A stretch of DNA of 48,887 nucleotides. Source: Ilumatobacteraceae bacterium. Its GTDB lineage: Bacteria; Actinomycetota; Acidimicrobiia; Acidimicrobiales; Ilumatobacteraceae. The notes below the pieces were generated by a model. It saw only the letters and a list, made by a program, of their open reading frames with translations. It was not told the origin of the DNA and searched no databases. Of the stretch, positions 25,380 to 33,999 are shown piece after piece (position 1 is the first letter of the stretch; each line of letters begins with the position of its first letter). The DNA is taken from positions 1-48,887 of the forward strand of contig JAOBWK010000071.1 of assembly GCA_025463305.1 (NCBI GenBank), written 5' to 3'. Both the position numbers and the translations under genes were made by a program.

Positions 25380-25967
25380 TCAGGCGAGCCAGTCGCGGAT
25401 GTCGATCCCGACCATCCCGGCGCGCGACGCGGCTTCCAGGCCGAGGTCGCTGTCCTCGAACACGACGCATCCGGCGGGGTCGAGACCGAGCCGGTGCGCG
25501 GCTTCGAGGAACACGTCGGGCTCGGGCTTGTGCCGCTCGGTGTCCTCGGCACCCACGACGGCGTCGAACCAGTCGAGCGCCCCGATGACCTCGAGCGTGC
25601 GCCGCACGACCCATCCCTCGCCCCCACTGGCGACGGCCATCGGCAGCACGCCGCGGAACCGCTCGGCGATCTCGAGCACCGGCGCCACCGGACCGACCGT
25701 GTCGATCAGCTCGATGTAGCGGTGCTCCTTGTCGGCCACCATCGTCGCCACGTCGGCGACGGGCACGCCCTGCTCCGTCGAGAGCCGGTCGATGATGCGG
25801 TGCGACGGCATTCCGGCGAACGCGAAGAACTGCGCCTCCGGGAACGTGAGACCGTGCGGTTCGAGCATCGCCGTCCACGCCACGAAGTGCACGGGCATGG
25901 TGTCCGCGAGCGTGCCGTCGCAGTCGAAGATGAGGCCGGTGACGTCGTCGGAGGGGGTCCAGAGCAC
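25380..25967 (-). CDS. HAD-superfamily phosphatase, beta-phosphoglucomutase-like
   Basis: A 195-residue haloacid-dehalogenase-fold protein with a helical cap. Motif I is FDCDGTLADT (14-23; nucleophile Asp15, acid/base Asp17), motif II is in MAVASGG (about 110-116), the motif III Lys is in RHKPEPDVF (about 144-152), and motif IV is FEDSDLG (about 170-176). The layout matches the sugar-phosphate phosphatase/beta-phosphoglucomutase subfamily. The start is a GTG at 25967. It is convergent with the lipoprotein gene (19 bases between ends) and divergent from the coiled-coil gene. The sugar-phosphate substrate is not predictable. Confidence 0.9.
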   Translation of the reverse strand: MLWTPSDDVTGLIFDCDGTLADTMPVHFVAWTAMLEPHGLTFPEAQFFAFAGMPSHRIIDRLSTEQGVPVADVATMVADKEHRYIELIDTVGPVAPVLEIAERFRGVLPMAVASGGEGWVVRRTLEVIGALDWFDAVVGAEDTERHKPEPDVFLEAAHRLGLDPAGCVVFEDSDLGLEAASRAGMVGIDIRDWLA

Positions 25968-26029
25968 TCCGAGACGGTACCCGTGCGGCGAGGCCGCGAC
26001 GCAGGCTCGTCGGGCCCACGTTGTCGGGT

Positions 26030-26035
26030 TACTCT
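26030..26035 (+). promoter_or_regulatory. -10 box TACTCT, leaderless promoter of the coiled-coil gene
   Basis: TANNNT box 6 nt before the ATG at 26042; no Shine-Dalgarno is present. Confidence 0.45.
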
Positions 26036-26041
26036 GCCGGC

Positions 26042-26296
26042 ATGGACAACGAACTGGAAGATGCGCGACAGAAGCTCGACAAGGAGTTCAAGGACTTCCG
26101 CAAGGACCTCGACAAGCTGCGCGAGGACCTCGACAAGCTCTCCGCCGCCGGCCCCGAGGACGACCTCACCCAGATGCTCAAGGACTACGAGGACAAGGTC
26201 AAGAAGGTACGCACCGGCGGCCTGCTGTTCTCCGGCGCCCACGGCCACGAGAAGGCTCGCAAGCACTACCTCGACCTGCGCGGGCTCAAGCCCTGA
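26042..26296 (+). CDS. Hypothetical coiled-coil protein
   Basis: An 84-residue, highly charged protein. Residues ~3-35 are a strong coiled-coil/heptad stretch (KLDKEFKDFRKDLDKLRED), with a second helix at about 41-57 (LTQMLKDYEDKVKKV) and a short Gly-containing tail. No signal peptide or membrane segment, so probably cytoplasmic and oligomeric. A leaderless promoter lies immediately upstream; xylA starts 46 bases downstream on the same strand, so the two may be co-transcribed. No family recognised. Confidence 0.65.
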   Translation: MDNELEDARQKLDKEFKDFRKDLDKLREDLDKLSAAGPEDDLTQMLKDYEDKVKKVRTGGLLFSGAHGHEKARKHYLDLRGLKP

Positions 26297-26342
26297 GCCA
26301 CCTGGCACGCCGAACGACCCACGATCCGATTGACTTCCGCCC

Positions 26343-27686
26343 ATGACTGAGTTCTTCACCGACGTCCCCCAGCCCGTCCGGTTCGCCGGCGCCTCTGCCG
26401 CCGACGGCGACGCCGGCCTGGCGTACCGGGTGTACGACCCTGACCGTCTGGTCGCCGGCAAGCGGATGGAGGACCACCTCCGCATCGCGGTCTGCTACTG
26501 GCACAGCTTCAACTGGCCGGGCAGCGACATCTTCGGTGCCGGCACGTTCGATCGGCCGTGGCTCGACGCCGGCGTGGATCCGATGCCGGCCGCGTTCGCC
26601 AAGCAGGACGCCGCGTTCGAGTTCTTCGCCAAGCTCGGCGTGCCGTACTACTGCTTCCACGACGTCGACATGTCGCCGGCCGGGGCCACGCTGAAGGAGT
26701 CGCGCGCCAACCTCGATGTGCTCGTCGAGCGCGCCGCCGAGAAGATGGCCGAGACCGGCGTCAAGCTGCTGTGGGGCACCGCCAACCTGTTCTCCCACCC
26801 GCGCTACGCCGCGGGCGCGGCCACCAACCCGAACCCCGAGGTGTTCGCCCATGCCGCCGCGCAGGTGCGCGACGCGATGGACGCCACCCACCGCCTCGGC
26901 GGCGAGAACTACGTGCTCTGGGGCGGCCGCGAGGGCTACGAGACGCTCCTCAACACCAAGCTCCGCCAGGAGGGCGATCAGCTCGCCCGGTTCCTGGAGA
27001 TGGTCGTCGAGCACAAGCACAAGATCGGTTTCGAGGGCCTGTTGCTGCTGGAGCCGAAGCCGCAGGAGCCCACCAAGCACCAGTACGACTACGATTCGGC
27101 CACCTGCCACGGGTTCCTCGAGCGCTACGGCCTGCAGGGCGAGTTCAAGGTCAACATCGAGGGCAACCACGCGACGCTCAGCGGCCACTCGTTCCACCAC
27201 GAGGTGGCGTGGGCCGTCGATCACGGCATCTTCGGCAGCATCGATGCCAACCGCGGCGACGCCCAGAACGGCTGGGACACCGACCAGTTCCCGAACTCGG
27301 TGGAGGAGCTGTCGCTCGTGCTGCTCGAAGTGCTGCGCGGCGGAGGCTTCACCTCCGGCGGGTTCAACTTCGACACCAAGCTGCGCCGCCAGAGCCTCGA
27401 CCGCACCGACCTGTTCCACGGTCACATCGGCGGCATCGACACGCTCGCCCGAGCGCTGCTCGTCGCCGAGCAGCTGATCGCCGACGGCGAGCTCGATCGT
27501 CGTCGCGACGACCGCTACGCCGGTTGGCAGGGCTCGCTCGGCCGTTCGATCCTGGACAAGTCCGTGGACCTCGAGGCCCTCGCCGAGATGGCGACGAGCA
27601 GCGATCTCGATCCGAAGCCGGTCTCGGGCCGCCAGGAGCTGCTCGAGAACGTCGTCAACCGCACCATCTGGTCCACACCGGCGTAG
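26343..27686 (+). CDS. xylA: Xylose isomerase
   Basis: Interconverts D-xylose and D-xylulose (and glucose/fructose) in the cytoplasm. The 447-residue length matches class II enzymes. The active-site His106 with Asp109 sits in CFHDVDMSP (104-112). Metal ligands are visible: Glu237 and Lys239 in [16 protein letters not shown], Glu273 and His276 in NIEGNHA, Asp301 in SIDANRGD, Asp312/Asp314 in WDTDQFP, and a later Asp in NFDTK. No xylulokinase or sugar transporter is adjacent, so this is not a standard xylose operon. A strong hairpin lies 46 bases after the stop. Confidence 0.97.
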   Translation: MTEFFTDVPQPVRFAGASAADGDAGLAYRVYDPDRLVAGKRMEDHLRIAVCYWHSFNWPGSDIFGAGTFDRPWLDAGVDPMPAAFAKQDAAFEFFAKLGVPYYCFHDVDMSPAGATLKESRANLDVLVERAAEKMAETGVKLLWGTANLFSHPRYAAGAATNPNPEVFAHAAAQVRDAMDATHRLGGENYVLWGGREGYETLLNTKLRQEGDQLARFLEMVVEHKHKIGFEGLLLLEPKPQEPTKHQYDYDSATCHGFLERYGLQGEFKVNIEGNHATLSGHSFHHEVAWAVDHGIFGSIDANRGDAQNGWDTDQFPNSVEELSLVLLEVLRGGGFTSGGFNFDTKLRRQSLDRTDLFHGHIGGIDTLARALLVAEQLIADGELDRRRDDRYAGWQGSLGRSILDKSVDLEALAEMATSSDLDPKPVSGRQELLENVVNRTIWSTPA

Positions 27687-27732
27687 CTCGTCCTGTCTGA
27701 GCCGTGCCGGCCTGAACGGTCGTTTGCGCTGG

Positions 27733-27762
27733 GGCTGCGCCGGGTATCGACCTGGCGCAGCC
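27733..27762. terminator. Long hairpin between xylA and the LapA-like gene
   Basis: 13-bp stem (GGCTGCGCCGGGT / ACCTGGCGCAGCC, one G-T wobble) with the tetraloop ATCG. No T-tract follows. It could be an actinobacterial-type terminator for xylA or, because the next Shine-Dalgarno is only ~18 bases away, an attenuator or mRNA-processing element. Confidence 0.6.
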
Positions 27763-27794
27763 GCACGACGCGCGGCTCACGCAGGAGGAACCCG

Positions 27795-28061
27795 ATGAGC
27801 ACCACCCACGAAGAACTCGACCGGTCCGACGTACGCGCCGTGCATCGCCGCGATGCCGGCAGGATCTTCCGGTTCGTCCTCGCCGCCGCGCTGATCGCGG
27901 TCCTCGTGATCGTGGCGCTCGACAACACCGACAAGGTCCGTGTCGGCTACGCGATCGGCGATGCCCAGGCCCCGATCTGGATGGTGCTCGTCCTCGCCGC
28001 CGTGGCCGGGGTGATCATCGGTTGGCTGGCCCGCCACCGCCCGGGCCGGCACACGAGCTGA
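27795..28061 (+). CDS. LapA/DUF1049-like small membrane protein
   Basis: An 88-residue protein with a hydrophilic N-terminus (1-22), two hydrophobic helices (about 25-42 and 61-78) and a basic tail (RHRPGRHTS). The loop DNTDKVRVGYAIGDAQAP between the helices and the GVIIGWLAR ending match the LapA domain (DUF1049) pattern of small inner-membrane proteins implicated in envelope assembly. The ATG at 27795 has the strong Shine-Dalgarno AGGAGGAA. It is convergent with the DUF1501 gene. Confidence 0.75.
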   Translation: MSTTHEELDRSDVRAVHRRDAGRIFRFVLAAALIAVLVIVALDNTDKVRVGYAIGDAQAPIWMVLVLAAVAGVIIGWLARHRPGRHTS

Positions 28062-28086
28062 CGTCCCCAGCAACGATGGGGCGTCG

Positions 28087-30567
28087 TCAGGCCGTGAAGT
28101 AGCCGACGACGTCGGCGACGATGTCGACCGTGCCGGCGTTGTTGTAGAACGCGACCGCACCGTCGGGACCGAGCCGGCCGAGCACCATGTTCGGCACGAT
28201 CTGCCCAGGCATCGCATTGAGGTTCGACGCCACCGGCATCGCACCACCGGTGGGGAACACGGTCACGTAGGTCTCGTTGGTCGGCTGCACCACGGTGACG
28301 TTCATCATCACCGCGCTGACGCCCGTGGCGGGGACGCCGGCCGCTCCGGTGACGGTCAGCGCCAGTGGCGTCTGGCCGACCGGCCCGGGCGCCCCGATGC
28401 CCGTGCCGTCTCGGGTGTCGAGGATGCGGCCCGGCGGCAGGGCGACGAACCTTCCGACCGCGTTGTCGACGAACGCACCGAGCACGTCGATGATCACGTG
28501 GCTCGCGCCGGCGTTGTTGAAGATGTTGATCCGCCCGTCGGCGCTCACCGGGGTGATCACCATGTTCGGCACGGTCTGGCCCGTCACCATGTTGACGCTC
28601 GAGGCGAGCGGCTGGTCCTTGTCGCCCGGCCACACGGTGAGGTAGCTCGGATCGGTCGGACCGGTGGCGAGCACGTTCAGCACGACGGCCTTGGCCTTCG
28701 CCGGCACACCGGCCGCGCCGTTGACCTTGAGGCTGACGACCTTGCCGGCGACGATGCCCCCGGAGATGCCGCCCGTGCCGTCGCGGGTGTCGAGCAGACG
28801 GGCAGGTGTGAGCGCCTGGAGGCGCAGCGTGCTCGCGCTCGTGAAGTAGCCGACGAGATCGGCCACGAGGTGCACCGTGCCGGCGTTGTTGAACATCGAG
28901 ACCGACCCCGCTCCCCCGAGCTGGCCGATGACCAGGTTCGGGGTGGCCGCGCCGGGCACGGGGTTGAGGCTCGACGAAGTCGGGCGTTGGGTGCCACCCG
29001 GCCACACCGTGATGTAGGTGTTCACGTCGGCGTCGACCGCCGTGAGGTTCCACGCGACGGCCGTGGCGTCGAGCGGGATGCCGAACTGGCCGACCTGCTG
29101 GAACGTCCAGGTCTCGCCCTCGCCGAGCGGACCGGTGCGGCCGCCGGTGCCGTCGCGGGTGTCGAACATCCGCAGCGGCGAGATCGGCACGAAGCCCGAC
29201 GCGGCCGACGGCCCGAGCACGACCGAGATCGGCGTCGACGACGGTGTGCCGGGCGACGACTTGAACAGGCCGAGGTCCTGGTAAGCCCCGTTGATGATCG
29301 TGCTCCCGCCGCCACCCATCCAGCCGTCGAGGACGCTGCCGTACATCGAGCGGAAATCGACGTTCGGCAACATCCGCCCGTTGCGATCGACGGTGCTCAG
29401 CGACGGCATCGCGCCGTACAGGCCGCCGCGCACGTTGGAGCCGATCACGAACGACGTGTTGGTCGTGCCGTGGTCGGTGCCACCCGACGCGTTCGATGCC
29501 TGGGTGCGGCCGAACTCCGACACCGTCATGATCGTGACCCGATCGAGGAACGCCGGGTTCAGCGCGGCGAAGAACGCCTGCAGCCCCGCGTTGAGGTCGC
29601 TCAGCACGCCCGGCAGCGCGCTGTTCTCGTTCTCGTGGGTGTCGACCCCACTGCGCGAGATGTCGAGGAAGCGCAGCCCGATGTTCGCGTTGAGCAGGCG
29701 GGCTGCGATCGTCAGCTTCCGGGTCAGCTCGCCGCCGCTCGGCAGCGCCGCCTTGAACGACGGGCCGACCTGGGTGGCCAGATCGAGCTCGCGCGTCATC
29801 GTCGAGGTGTACATGTCGTGCAACGCTCCACGGCCGGCGCCGGCCGCGATGCCACGAAGACCGTTGTACATCCGGATGTCCGACGGACCGCTGTCGACGC
29901 CGAACGTGTTGCCGTTCGGCGGGATGCCGACAGCGCGACGGTTGTAGCCGAGCATGTGCAGCGGCACCGACGAGTCGAGCGATGCGGCAGCGAGGTCGGC
30001 GGTGGCCGCCGGCTGTCCGTCGAGCCAACGGCCGATCCAACCGGTGCCGCCGAAGCCGTTGTTCAACGCGCCCGTCATCCAGATGCCCATCGACGTGAAG
30101 TGCGACAGATCGGGGTTCGAGTAGCCGATGCCCTGGACGGCCGCGACCTGGCCGGCGTCGTACATCGACTTGAGGTAGGTGAGCTGGGGGGCGAATCCGA
30201 CGTTGGCGTCGACCGCGAGGATCTTGTCGGCGCTGATCGCGATGTTGGCGCGCTTCGAGTAGTAGTCGCCGTTGCCGTACGGCACGAAGACGTTCAGCCC
30301 GTCGATGCCGCCGTAGATCGTGATCACGATCGTGATGCCGTCGGCCGGGCCGACGGGCGAGCCGGCCCAAGCGGCCGGGATCGAGCCGCCGAAGAACTCG
30401 TCGGCGATCGAGCCGATGGACGCCGCGCCGAACACGCCGGCGCCGAGCGCCTGCAGGAACGTGCGGCGCGTCCAACCGCGAGGTCCCGGAACGTCGTCGC
30501 GAGTCGGGATCCGCGGGGCGGACAGGAGGCGCCGGGCGTCGGCCGAAGAGATGTCAGGATCGAGCAT
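28087..30567 (-). CDS. Tat-exported DUF1501 protein with three C-terminal surface repeats
   Basis: An 826-residue exported protein. A twin-arginine signal (RRTFLQALGAG, near 32-42) leads into a DUF1501 domain to about residue 450 (GITIVITIYGGIDGLNVFVPYG near 85, MTVSEFGRTQASNASGGTDHG near 347, of the sulfatase/phosphatase superfamily). Three tandem ~122-residue repeats follow (460-580, 581-704, 705-826), each with DTRDGTG near its start and GYF or a relative at its end. DUF1501 almost always pairs with DUF1800, as here: that gene is 15 bases upstream on the same strand. The pair is thought to be exported and envelope-associated, but its function is unknown. Start ATG with AGGAAG upstream. Confidence 0.9.
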   Translation of the reverse strand: MLDPDISSADARRLLSAPRIPTRDDVPGPRGWTRRTFLQALGAGVFGAASIGSIADEFFGGSIPAAWAGSPVGPADGITIVITIYGGIDGLNVFVPYGNGDYYSKRANIAISADKILAVDANVGFAPQLTYLKSMYDAGQVAAVQGIGYSNPDLSHFTSMGIWMTGALNNGFGGTGWIGRWLDGQPAATADLAAASLDSSVPLHMLGYNRRAVGIPPNGNTFGVDSGPSDIRMYNGLRGIAAGAGRGALHDMYTSTMTRELDLATQVGPSFKAALPSGGELTRKLTIAARLLNANIGLRFLDISRSGVDTHENENSALPGVLSDLNAGLQAFFAALNPAFLDRVTIMTVSEFGRTQASNASGGTDHGTTNTSFVIGSNVRGGLYGAMPSLSTVDRNGRMLPNVDFRSMYGSVLDGWMGGGGSTIINGAYQDLGLFKSSPGTPSSTPISVVLGPSAASGFVPISPLRMFDTRDGTGGRTGPLGEGETWTFQQVGQFGIPLDATAVAWNLTAVDADVNTYITVWPGGTQRPTSSSLNPVPGAATPNLVIGQLGGAGSVSMFNNAGTVHLVADLVGYFTSASTLRLQALTPARLLDTRDGTGGISGGIVAGKVVSLKVNGAAGVPAKAKAVVLNVLATGPTDPSYLTVWPGDKDQPLASSVNMVTGQTVPNMVITPVSADGRINIFNNAGASHVIIDVLGAFVDNAVGRFVALPPGRILDTRDGTGIGAPGPVGQTPLALTVTGAAGVPATGVSAVMMNVTVVQPTNETYVTVFPTGGAMPVASNLNAMPGQIVPNMVLGRLGPDGAVAFYNNAGTVDIVADVVGYFTA
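28090..29190 (-). repeat. Three tandem ~122-codon repeats in the DUF1501 gene
   Basis: Units at about 29190-28828, 28827-28456 and 28455-28090. Each encodes an LDTRDGTG-type opening, a buried N-x-T/V strand, a SN/SS-x-N segment, a (P)NMVI-type strand, an FNNAG/YNNAG turn and an (A/V)D-V-GYF-type close. The second ends GAF instead of GYF. Confidence 0.8.
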
Positions 30568-30582
30568 GGGGGTTCTTCCTCG

Positions 30583-31890
30583 TCATCCGACGTTCATCTC
30601 ACCGGTGAGCATCACCATGGTGAGGAGGTTCGTCACGGACGTCTTGTTGCTGCCGTTGCTGGCCGAGCGCTCCTGGCCGAACGCGTTCACGAGGGCAGCG
30701 CGGGTGGGGTCGCCGAGCGGGGCGATGGAGAACGCAGCGGCCGCCGCATCAACCGCATCGCCGGTCGACATCGCGTAGAGGTTGTCGTAGCCACCGTTCG
30801 CCCGCATCAACGATGCGACCTTCTTCGCCACCGTGGCACGACCGCTGACCGCACTCGTCGTCAGCCAGTACGAGTTGTTCTTCCAGCCGGCCACGTTCGG
30901 CGGGCTGAACACCTTCTGACCCATCCCGTCGGCGAGGTTGAACAGGCCGACGGCCGCAGACGTCTGGCCCGACGCGACGAGCGTGGCGACGGCCCACTCG
31001 GTCGGGGTCCGGACCAGCCCCTGCTTGGCGTCAGGGCTGTAGAACTCGGGCCGCAGCAGCAGGGCGCGCACCAGCGGCCGCAGCTCGAGGTTGTTGGCGA
31101 TGAAGACGTTGGCGAGGTCGGTGACGATGTTGTCGGCCGGGAACGGGTAGGCGAGGAACGTCCACAGCTTGCGCGCGATCAGCTTCGCGGCGGTCAGCTG
31201 CTTGCCGGCGTTGTCGCGCAGCATCTCGTTGATCGTGTCCGGACCGTCCCAGTTCTTGGTGGTGCCGAAGTAGGTCTTGTTGGCGGTGTCGTGCTTGGAC
31301 GCGTTGAACGCGTAGGCGTGCGTGGTGGAGTTGTAGTTGTGACCCGTCCACGCTCGCGCCGCGGCGTGCACGTCGTCCTCGCTGTAGTTGCCGACCCCGA
31401 GGAGGAACAGCTCCATCAGCTCGCGTGCGAAGTTCTCGTTCGGCGCCTGCTTCACGTTGACCGAGTTGGACAGGTAGAGGAGCATCGCCGGTTCGATCGA
31501 CATCTGCTGTGCGAACGCGAGGAAGTTGCCCAGCGCCATCGTGCGGTAGAGCTGGTTCTGGTGGGTCATGTGGTCGGTGCGCCCGACGACGTTCCACTCC
31601 GTCGTGAAGTGGCCGTGCCAGAACAGCGTGAGCTTCTCCTGGAACGGGCGCGGACGGGTGGCCATCGAATCGAGCCACCAGTTGAAGGTGCTCACCTGCT
31701 GGGTGCCGGCGTTGGCGCTGTCGTAGGCCTGCAGGTCCGCAGGGATCTGGGTGTCGGCGTTCGGCCCGAAGTCCATCACGCTGTCGACGGCGCCCTCGAT
31801 GGGCAGCGCGGACAGCTCCTGCACCCTCGACGCGCGGGCAACGAACTCGGTGCGGCGCAACAGGTGCGCGATGTCTGATGGGTCTGCCAC
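30583..31890 (-). CDS. DUF1800 family protein
   Basis: A 435-residue protein with the DUF1800 hallmark NENFARELMELFLLG (about 155-169), an N-terminal HLLRRTEF motif (9-16), and FWHGHFTTEWNVV (about 89-101). The C-terminal half contains the conserved NVAGWKNNSYWL segment (about 330-341). No convincing signal peptide is seen, so it may be exported together with its Tat-dependent DUF1501 partner or act inside; this is inference. The start is GTG at 31890 with GAGGAG 11 nt upstream. It leads a two-gene operon with DUF1501. Biochemical function is unknown for the family. Confidence 0.88.
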   Translation of the reverse strand: MADPSDIAHLLRRTEFVARASRVQELSALPIEGAVDSVMDFGPNADTQIPADLQAYDSANAGTQQVSTFNWWLDSMATRPRPFQEKLTLFWHGHFTTEWNVVGRTDHMTHQNQLYRTMALGNFLAFAQQMSIEPAMLLYLSNSVNVKQAPNENFARELMELFLLGVGNYSEDDVHAAARAWTGHNYNSTTHAYAFNASKHDTANKTYFGTTKNWDGPDTINEMLRDNAGKQLTAAKLIARKLWTFLAYPFPADNIVTDLANVFIANNLELRPLVRALLLRPEFYSPDAKQGLVRTPTEWAVATLVASGQTSAAVGLFNLADGMGQKVFSPPNVAGWKNNSYWLTTSAVSGRATVAKKVASLMRANGGYDNLYAMSTGDAVDAAAAAFSIAPLGDPTRAALVNAFGQERSASNGSNKTSVTNLLTMVMLTGEMNVG

Positions 31891-31926
31891 GTCCCGATGT
31901 GCTCCTCACAACAGCCTGACCAAGGG

Positions 31927-31938
31927 CCTCTGCAGAGG
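31927..31938. promoter_or_regulatory. 12-bp perfect palindrome CCTCTGCAGAGG
   Basis: Lies 37 bases upstream of the DUF1800 start, in the 141-base gap between the glycosyltransferase stop and DUF1800. It could be an operator or chance; nothing else is visible in this gap. Confidence 0.25.
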
Positions 31939-32031
31939 TATCGGCCCCGGACCACCCACCTTGAGGTTCCCTGGCCGACGATCACCCGCTTGGGGGATCT
32001 CCCTGCCGCAGTTCGGCGACGGCCCGGGCGG

Positions 32032-33999
32032 CTACGAGTCGACGGTGACGAGCTCGCTGGTGCGCTGCGGCGGTCCGTGGACGATGCCGTGCGGGGTCTT
32101 CTCCCAGTGATCCGGCCGGCGGACGAGCTGGTACAGCGCTCGCCACGCAGCGATCGAGTGCAGCACCCAATAGGCCGGGAGGAGCAGCGCGAACCCGACG
32201 AGACGGTATGCGCGACGGCGCCGTGCCGCGAGCGCGGTGAGGAGGATCATCGCCCCGTTGCCGACGAACAGGTTGACGGTGGTCGCGAGGCGCACCCACT
32301 CGGGCAGGTGGAACCCGCCGAGCGTGCCGCCGAGGAACGTGTACAGCCAGAATCCCCACACGACGGGGCAGGCCAAGAACATCGCCGGCGTCCCGGCGAT
32401 CAGCCCGAGCAGGCCGACGATGCCGCGGAAGCCGACCGACCTGCGCAGCTCGCGTGGGCGGCGGGTGTGCACGAGGGCGGTGACCATGTAGCCCTTGATC
32501 CACCGGGTGCGCTGGCGGATCCAGGCCTTCCACTCCGAGCACGCCTCCTCCCACGTGGTCGAGTCGATGATGCCGATGGTCATCCCCGACGCGGCTGCCC
32601 GGATGCCGAGATCCGCGTCCTCGGTCACGTTGTAGGGATCCCAGCCGCCGAGCTCGCGCAGCTTGTCGACCCGGAAGTGGTTGGAGGTGCCACCGAGCGG
32701 GATCGGCAGCTCCCACGCGTCGAGGCCGGGCAGCATGTAGTCGAACCAGAACGAGTACTCGAGCGTGAACATCCGGGTCAGGATGTTCTCCTCGGAGTTG
32801 AAGTAGTTGAGCCGGGCCTGGAGGCAGACGACGTCGTCCGACGCATCGCGGAAGCGGGCCAGCACCTCGCGCAGCTGGCCGTTGTCGGGCATGTCCTCGG
32901 CGTCGTAGATGACGAGGTACTCCCCCTCGGCCAGGGCGAGACCGACGTTGCACGCCTTCGGCTTGGTCTGCGGCCCACCGGGGGGCACCACCACGAACCG
33001 CACGCACTCGGGCGGGCGGGACGCGCGTGCCGCGGCGAGGGTCTCGCTGTCGTCGGCCTCCATCAGCAGCAGGATCTGCAGCTTCGAGGCCGGGTAGTCG
33101 AGCGTGCCGATGTGGTCGATCAGCTTGGCGACGATGTTCGCCTCCTGAAAGGCGGGCACGAGGATCGTGTACACCGGGCACTCGTCGTCGGGGATGCGCA
33201 TCGTCTCCGGCTGGTCGCCGACCGGTTCGCCACTGTCGTCGGGCCGACCGCGGCGTTCGAGCCGATGGATGCGGGCCATCCCGCGCAGCACGGCTGCCAG
33301 CTTGAACACGACGCCGAACAGGAACATCACGTTGACGCCCAGCAGCCCGGCCACCAGTGTCGGCCCGGGCTCCAGGATCGCCGCGACCACGAACAGCACG
33401 AGCGCGCCGAACGTCACCACCAGCTGCCAGCGCCGCCAGCCGGTGCGCGCCGACAGCTCGGGCGTCATCGTTGCCAGCCGCTCCGATGCGTCGTCGATCA
33501 GCTCGTCGCGACACGCCGTCAGCACGGCATGGTCGACGTCCCAGTCGGTGGTGATGACGAACTCGATGTCATCGGTCTCGAACCACGAGCGGACCTGCTC
33601 CTCGAGATCAGCGTCCGGCTTCTGCACGGTGGCGACGGTGAGCCGGGTTCGAGTGATCACCATCTCCTCGCCCGTGGGAGCGACCTCGCGCTCGGTGCGC
33701 GAGGCGACGTGGGTCGGCACCCAGTGGTTCGCGAGCAGCAGCGTCGGGCCGACGTGGCGGAGCAGCGCTGCATCCGGCGGTTCGGCGACCAGGTCGACGA
33801 AGCGCAGGTTCCAGATGTCGGCGAGCGACTGGAACAGCTGGCGCCGCGAGACAGCGCCCTGGGCGAGCAACACCCGCCCGATCGGGCTCTGGTCCACGAG
33901 CTGGTCCTGCAGCGCCTGGTACAGCTGCTCCTGGCTGATGACGCCACGTCGCACCAGGGCCTCGCCGACGCGTGGCGCACCGGGAGACGTGGTGCTCAT
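32032..33999 (-). CDS. Membrane glycosyltransferase family 2 with N-terminal MshEN domain
   Basis: A 655-residue protein in three parts. Residues ~8-100 form an MshEN (T2SSE_N) domain: the first 24-residue cyclic-di-GMP-binding motif (10-33, opening RVGEALVRRG and ending with Gln33) is intact, while the second (39-62) lacks its first Arg and last Gln. Two membrane helices follow (about 193-209, 213-235). The GT-A catalytic domain is at ~275-505, with DAED (366-369), TED (459-461) and the processive-synthase motif QRTRW (496-500). Further C-terminal helices complete the channel. This suggests a polysaccharide synthase gated by cyclic di-GMP, as in phage-receptor protein NfrB but with the MshEN at the other end. 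It overlaps the upstream gene by 4 bases. Confidence 0.9.
   Translation of the reverse strand: MSTTSPGAPRVGEALVRRGVISQEQLYQALQDQLVDQSPIGRVLLAQGAVSRRQLFQSLADIWNLRFVDLVAEPPDAALLRHVGPTLLLANHWVPTHVASRTEREVAPTGEEMVITRTRLTVATVQKPDADLEEQVRSWFETDDIEFVITTDWDVDHAVLTACRDELIDDASERLATMTPELSARTGWRRWQLVVTFGALVLFVVAAILEPGPTLVAGLLGVNVMFLFGVVFKLAAVLRGMARIHRLERRGRPDDSGEPVGDQPETMRIPDDECPVYTILVPAFQEANIVAKLIDHIGTLDYPASKLQILLLMEADDSETLAAARASRPPECVRFVVVPPGGPQTKPKACNVGLALAEGEYLVIYDAEDMPDNGQLREVLARFRDASDDVVCLQARLNYFNSEENILTRMFTLEYSFWFDYMLPGLDAWELPIPLGGTSNHFRVDKLRELGGWDPYNVTEDADLGIRAAASGMTIGIIDSTTWEEACSEWKAWIRQRTRWIKGYMVTALVHTRRPRELRRSVGFRGIVGLLGLIAGTPAMFLACPVVWGFWLYTFLGGTLGGFHLPEWVRLATTVNLFVGNGAMILLTALAARRRRAYRLVGFALLLPAYWVLHSIAAWRALYQLVRRPDHWEKTPHGIVHGPPQRTSELVTVDS

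Noticed and set aside
28498..31878. 1126-residue plus-strand open frame
   Set aside because: It is antisense to the DUF1501 and DUF1800 genes, with Arg/Val/Glu/His-rich, low-complexity composition typical of high-G+C shadow frames, and contains no recognisable domain.
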